Shown piece by piece: positions 22,500-25,405 of a DNA stretch of 25,405 nucleotides (within the stretch, counting starts at the first letter, position 1; each line of letters starts with the position of its first letter). The notes below the pieces were generated by a model. That model was not told the DNA's origin. It made no database searches and was given only the letters and a program-made list of their open reading frames with translations. The position numbers and the translations under genes were made by a program. Source of the DNA: an uncultured Collinsella sp. (GTDB lineage Bacteria; Actinomycetota; Coriobacteriia; Coriobacteriales; Coriobacteriaceae). The stretch is taken from contig CAJLAN010000003.1 of the NCBI GenBank assembly GCA_905204635.1, positions 1-25,405 of the forward strand, in the 5' to 3' direction.

Positions 22500-23007
22500 A
22501 ATCTCCCTCCAGCCATTCGGGACGTGATTGATACGAGACATCGACCTTGAGCTCAACGTAGCCGCCCTCGGCGGTACCACCCATAGCCTGCGCAAACGCA
22601 CCGATCACAGGCAACGGCTTGACCTCGCCGGAAACGGACACGGACGAGACGCCACCCGCATCGGCCCGGCCAAGCTCGATATCCCACGACAACGGCCCGC
22701 CGGCATGAAAGATCGAAACGTCGGGCACTGCGGCAAGCCGGCGGCGGGTGAACTCCTTAAGATCGTCGTCCTCCGCCGTCGTCGTGGTCATGAGCCGCGC
22801 GGTCTCGGCGGCGGCAGACTCCATGGCCGCGCGCGTATAAAGCAGGCACACCGGTTGCAGTGCGAGAAGGATGAGCGTCAGAAACGTCGGCAGCAAAAAA
22901 GCGGCCTCGACCGTAGACTGTGCCCGGTCCTCGCGCGCGATATCAATACAACGCGATGTCCTTAGCGCCCGCAGCGGCGTCGATAACCGACGTCGAGGCA
23001 ACGCCAT
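22471..23007 (-). CDS. TadE-like pseudopilin (first copy)
   Basis: A 178-residue minor pseudopilin with a longer basic leader, processing site EDRA-QSTVE (cut after A29, Glu at +5), one membrane helix (about 35-57) and an outer domain of about 120 residues. The start is uncertain: the frame is open much further upstream through the previous pilin gene, but the ATG at 23007 gives a sensible leader length, although its Shine-Dalgarno is weak (GGGCGG). With this start it overlaps the short pseudopilin gene by 65 bases. It is one of four pilin-like proteins in the operon that share the same cleavage motif. Confidence 0.75.
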   Translation of the reverse strand: MALPRRRLSTPLRALRTSRCIDIAREDRAQSTVEAAFLLPTFLTLILLALQPVCLLYTRAAMESAAAETARLMTTTTAEDDDLKEFTRRRLAAVPDVSIFHAGGPLSWDIELGRADAGGVSSVSVSGEVKPLPVIGAFAQAMGGTAEGGYVELKVDVSYQSRPEWLEGDYDSWIAAWD

Positions 23008-23161
23008 GGGATGCCGCCCGCTCAACCAGCGCCGCCAAGCGTCCATCGGTGCCAGCACGCCAAAGTCCCACAATCGCCAGCACGATCGATAACAGCGCCA
23101 CCGTGACGATGGCGTATTCCACAGTCGCTTGGGCAACCTCTTCACGCAGAACGCCATGCAT
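22943..23161 (-). CDS. Short TadE/Flp-like pseudopilin (72 residues)
   Basis: A 72-residue pilin-like protein. The leader (MHGVLREEVA) is followed by QATVEY with Glu at +5 of the predicted mature chain, one membrane helix (about 15-36) and only about 35 outer residues. It is similar in size to Flp but has a different tail, so it could be a second minor pilin subunit. GGAGG lies about eight or nine bases before the ATG, and one base separates it from the stop of the previous gene. Its 3' end overlaps the first TadE gene. Confidence 0.8.
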   Translation of the reverse strand: MHGVLREEVAQATVEYAIVTVALLSIVLAIVGLWRAGTDGRLAALVERAASHGVASTSVIDAAAGAKDIALY

Positions 23162-23162
23162 T

Positions 23163-23726
23163 TCACGATCCCTCCTTTGAGCTTATTGTTTGCGGGACCA
23201 GACGCACGGCGCGCAGACGACACGAAGCATCGCCAGCATCCGCGGCAACCGTCACCATATCGACCCAGCCGCGCCCATCGCGCACGATGGCGCCCCATAC
23301 GTTGCCCTTAATATCGAGATAGCCGCTCAGGGCGAGCTGGGCCGTTGGCACCTCGCGGTAGGCGCGTAACATATCCGCCGCTGCCTCGGTCATCGGTCGG
23401 TCCTCGGACCATGCAAGCCGGACCGCAATCGCGTTGTCCTCAGGCGAATCCGTCGCAGTGCCAGACCGCTTGTCGAGCGTCCGCAGAAAGGTTTGCGCCG
23501 TGACAGCGACATCCGAATCGTCCGCATCTCGCATCTCATCTTTTTGAGACGCCACCGCCGAATCTGAGCCCGAATCGAAGGCGGCCCCAGGACGCTGCTG
23601 CCGCGCGACGTTAAGCCCCCAAAGCACCGCCGCTATCGCCACGGTCAGGCAAGCAAACACCAGCAGCACCCCGATGGGGCGCTCGCCCTCTACAGGCTGT
23701 TGATGCCCTCGCTGATAGCGTTCCAT
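23163..23726 (-). CDS. Tad-operon membrane protein of unknown function
   Basis: A protein of up to 187 residues with one membrane helix (about 19-41), a hydrophilic Ser/Asp-rich linker (about 48-72) and a compact C-terminal domain containing GYLDIKGNVWGAIVRDGRGWVDMVTV, predicted outside the membrane. I do not recognise a family. The start is uncertain: the ATG at 23726 overlaps the flp stop by 37 bases and has no clear Shine-Dalgarno, while later in-frame GTG codons would cut into the membrane helix. It sits between flp and the short pseudopilin gene and so probably belongs to pilus assembly. Confidence 0.65.
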   Translation of the reverse strand: MERYQRGHQQPVEGERPIGVLLVFACLTVAIAAVLWGLNVARQQRPGAAFDSGSDSAVASQKDEMRDADDSDVAVTAQTFLRTLDKRSGTATDSPEDNAIAVRLAWSEDRPMTEAAADMLRAYREVPTAQLALSGYLDIKGNVWGAIVRDGRGWVDMVTVAADAGDASCRLRAVRLVPQTISSKEGS

Positions 23727-23923
23727 AGATCTTGGACCTTGCCTTTAAATGCAACGATGGCAATAATCGCGATCACCACAAGCACACCCACCAAAATGGC
23801 GTACTCGGTGGTACCCTGCGCGCTCTCCTCCTGCAACAGCTCCTTGGCATGCTGGCGAGCGCGAATCGCCCGGCAAAAAGCCCGGTTCCAAGCCTTGTCA
23901 GCAACTTCGACCATCGTGTTCAT
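23690..23923 (-). CDS. flp: Flp-family major pilin
   Basis: A 77-residue Flp-type prepilin, the likely main subunit of the tight-adherence pilus. A long basic leader (35 residues) ends in EESA, and the predicted mature protein starts QGTTEYAILVGV: Glu at +5 and Tyr at +6, followed by one membrane helix and a short amphipathic tail. The residue before the cut would be Ala, whereas Gly is usual for Flp prepilins. GGAGG lies five bases before the ATG. It lies 10 bases after tadC, and its product would need the TadV-like prepilin peptidase, which is not in the window. Confidence 0.9.
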   Translation of the reverse strand: MNTMVEVADKAWNRAFCRAIRARQHAKELLQEESAQGTTEYAILVGVLVVIAIIAIVAFKGKVQDLWNAISEGINSL

Positions 23924-23933
23924 GTATTCCTCC

Positions 23934-24575
23934 CTACATCATCCCGCCTGCTCCCAGCAGCGGGCCCAATATGGACAGAAGCAACGCCGGCAAGATGAGC
24001 GTGCCGGTGGGAATCAGCAGCTTGACGGGCGCACGCTCGATCTCACGCTCGACCGCGGCGCGATGAGCCGCACGGATCTCGCGACTTTGAGCGGCCAGCG
24101 TCTCGGCAAGTGGGGCACCCAGGGCGAGCGCCTGCCCCACCGTGATGGCAAAGGTCTCGAGCGCTCGCACGTCCAGATCGCGCGCGGCGGCCAACAACTC
24201 GTCCTCACGTGTGCCCACGCCCACCTGCCACGCCATGCAGGCCCGCTCAAGTCGAAGAGCCAGCACTGACCGGCGGTTGGCGCAGAAAATCTCAAGCGCC
24301 GCATCAAACGAAAGACCGGCCGAAAGACCCAAGCGCACAACATCGATCATCTCGGACACTTCGCCGAGCGACACTCGCGCCGGGCCGCCCGCTCCAACCG
24401 CGCCCTTCACTCGCGCGGTCAGAGCATCGACCACCGAGCGACCCGCGACAGCGACCAGCACCGTCTCGCGCTTGCAGGCCCCTGCGATCTTGCGTGCATC
24501 CGCCCGATCCAAACCCGTCGCGATAAATACACTCAGGGCGCACAGGCAAGCCGCAACTGCAACCGGGGCGCTCAT
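23934..24575 (-). CDS. tadC: TadC-like inner-membrane platform protein
   Basis: A 213-residue type II secretion F-domain protein, the second of the paired TadB/TadC platform proteins on which the Flp pilus is assembled. An N-terminal hydrophobic segment is followed by a cytoplasmic helical region (EMIDVVRLGLSAGLSFDAALEIF; LALGAPLAETLAAQSREIRA) and a C-terminal hydrophobic segment (IPTGTLILPALLLSILGPLL). It is shorter than many TadC proteins. The ATG at 24575 overlaps the tadB stop by four bases, indicating coupled translation. Confidence 0.85.
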   Translation of the reverse strand: MSAPVAVAACLCALSVFIATGLDRADARKIAGACKRETVLVAVAGRSVVDALTARVKGAVGAGGPARVSLGEVSEMIDVVRLGLSAGLSFDAALEIFCANRRSVLALRLERACMAWQVGVGTREDELLAAARDLDVRALETFAITVGQALALGAPLAETLAAQSREIRAAHRAAVEREIERAPVKLLIPTGTLILPALLLSILGPLLGAGGMM

Positions 24576-25405
24576 AGCTCCACCCGCATAATGCGCCGGA
24601 TAACCACCAGGGCAACGGCGTTGAGGGCAAGGCCCAGCACCACAGCGCCCGCGCCGGCAGGCGTCGCAAGGCCGCGACGAAAATCTGCCGAAAGCAGCGC
24701 CAACACCGCGCACATGCCCGCCGGCATCGCCGCGACCATATGCGCAGACATGCGAGCCTGCGACGTCTTGACATCCAGGCGGCGCTTGAGCTCAATGCGC
24801 TCCCCCACCATGCTCGACGCCTCGGACAGTAAGTCGGCAAGCGGAGCGCCGGTGCGCTGAGATACCTTAAGCGCCAAGGTCACAAGCGAAAGACCGGGGG
24901 CGTCGATGCGCACGAGCAAGTCATCGAGCGCGTCGGTCGCCGAGATGCCGCAATCGATCGCCGCCGCCACCCGCAAAAACTCGGTATGTACCGGCTCTTG
25001 CGCATGAGCGCCCACAAAGCGCATGCCCTGGGCCAGCGAATGTCCCGAGGCAAGCGACATGGAAAGTGCGGTAAACGCCTCGGGCATGGCCTCTTCTGCA
25101 TCGTGTTGCTCGCGCCGGCTCTCAAAGCCGTCCCGAGCGGCGCCAACGGCAATCGGAGCAACAAGTCCCAAGGCAAATCCGAGTGGCGATAACGACACCA
25201 TCGTTAGTAAAACGCAGCAGACACCGCTCGATAGCAGCAGAAACGCCAAACGCCCCGAAGCATCTTCGATCACGAGGCCAAGGCGATGCGCCGGAGCCAG
25301 CGATGTCCACGAACGGGCGATCTTTTTCAGCAGATCGTTTTCCACCAGCTCACGCGGCAGCTTCTCTGCCACCGTCTCGAGCGCCTGACGCGCCCGCTCC
25401 GCCGG
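24572..25405 (-). CDS. tadB: TadB-like inner-membrane platform protein (5' end outside the window)
   Basis: A type II secretion F-domain protein, cut by the right edge: 277 residues are visible and the frame stays open to base 25405. A GTG at 25372 could serve as a start, but the open frame before it and the usual size of TadB (about 300 residues or more) suggest the gene begins outside. Hydrophobic segments near the N-terminal part (LAFLLLSSGVCCVLLTMVSL and following) precede the cytoplasmic domain EEAMPEAFTALSMSLASGHS with LVTLALKVSQRTGAPLADLL, and two further segments close the protein. It would work with TadC and the ATPase TadA. Confidence 0.85.
   Translation of the reverse strand, partial: PAERARQALETVAEKLPRELVENDLLKKIARSWTSLAPAHRLGLVIEDASGRLAFLLLSSGVCCVLLTMVSLSPLGFALGLVAPIAVGAARDGFESRREQHDAEEAMPEAFTALSMSLASGHSLAQGMRFVGAHAQEPVHTEFLRVAAAIDCGISATDALDDLLVRIDAPGLSLVTLALKVSQRTGAPLADLLSEASSMVGERIELKRRLDVKTSQARMSAHMVAAMPAGMCAVLALLSADFRRGLATPAGAGAVVLGLALNAVALVVIRRIMRVEL

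Noticed and set aside
23008..23298. Longer N-terminus for the first TadE gene
   Set aside because: It overlaps the short pseudopilin and the previous gene in another frame, and would give a leader of over 120 residues before the processing site.

Overview
The window reads as a GC-rich, densely packed chromosomal segment of an actinobacterium of the Coriobacteriia type; a Collinsella-like gut bacterium is the best guess. This rests on base composition, strong Shine-Dalgarno sites, the paired LytS/LytTR systems, and a Tad locus with very divergent pseudopilins. It is a judgement from the sequence alone. Every recognised gene lies on the minus strand except one 57-codon gene near 9.7 kb. No rRNA, CRISPR array, phage or intact transposase gene was seen.

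Layout along the plus-strand coordinates (transcription mostly runs right to left). 0-4 kb: a metallophosphoesterase, then a three-gene operon (family 2 glycosyltransferase, LytS-type sensor kinase, LytTR response regulator). 4.1-8.7 kb: an UMF1-type MFS transporter, a zinc-dependent phospholipase C-like protein, and a second, paralogous LytTR regulator and LytS kinase. 8.8-9.6 kb: an amidohydrolase without its N-terminal metal-binding part, whose first codons look like the start of seryl-tRNA synthetase. 9.7-10.0 kb: the lone plus-strand gene, converging on proC across a pair of REP-like repeats and a 17-bp terminator stem. 10.0-12.3 kb: proC, rlmH and an SPFH membrane protein. 12.36-12.58 kb: a 226-bp MITE-like inverted-repeat element. 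12.67-17.2 kb: tRNA-Leu(CAG), tatD, rsmA (ksgA), metG and rsmI. 17.2-18.3 kb: a GH5-like protein without the catalytic acid/base Glu. 18.48-18.65 kb: three hairpin repeats with an exact 62-bp period, then tRNA-Phe(GAA). 18.9-19.5 kb: a putative toxin-antitoxin pair with its own promoter and operator-like dyad. 19.5 kb to the right edge: the distal half of a Tad (tight adherence, Flp pilus) operon, from tadB (cut by the edge) through tadC, flp, a one-TM unknown, a short TadE-like pseudopilin, TadE, a 717-residue TadG-like protein, another TadE and a DUF192 protein.

How the genes work together: the right third supplies the inner-membrane platform, major pilin and minor pseudopilins of an adhesive Flp pilus; the ATPase, the TadZ-like protein and the prepilin peptidase would be upstream, outside the window. 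The four pilin-like proteins share one processing motif (Ala, then Gln-x-Thr-x-Glu). The middle holds translation-linked housekeeping genes. The left third is a membrane and envelope signalling area in which two duplicated two-component systems flank a transporter and a lipase-like protein, one of them joined to a glycosyltransferase.

Most notable for a second look: the serS-amidohydrolase chimera, the three different repeat families, the GH5 protein with its acid/base site changed to Asp-Thr-Pro, the unusual pilin cleavage motif, and terminators sitting just upstream of the next start codon.
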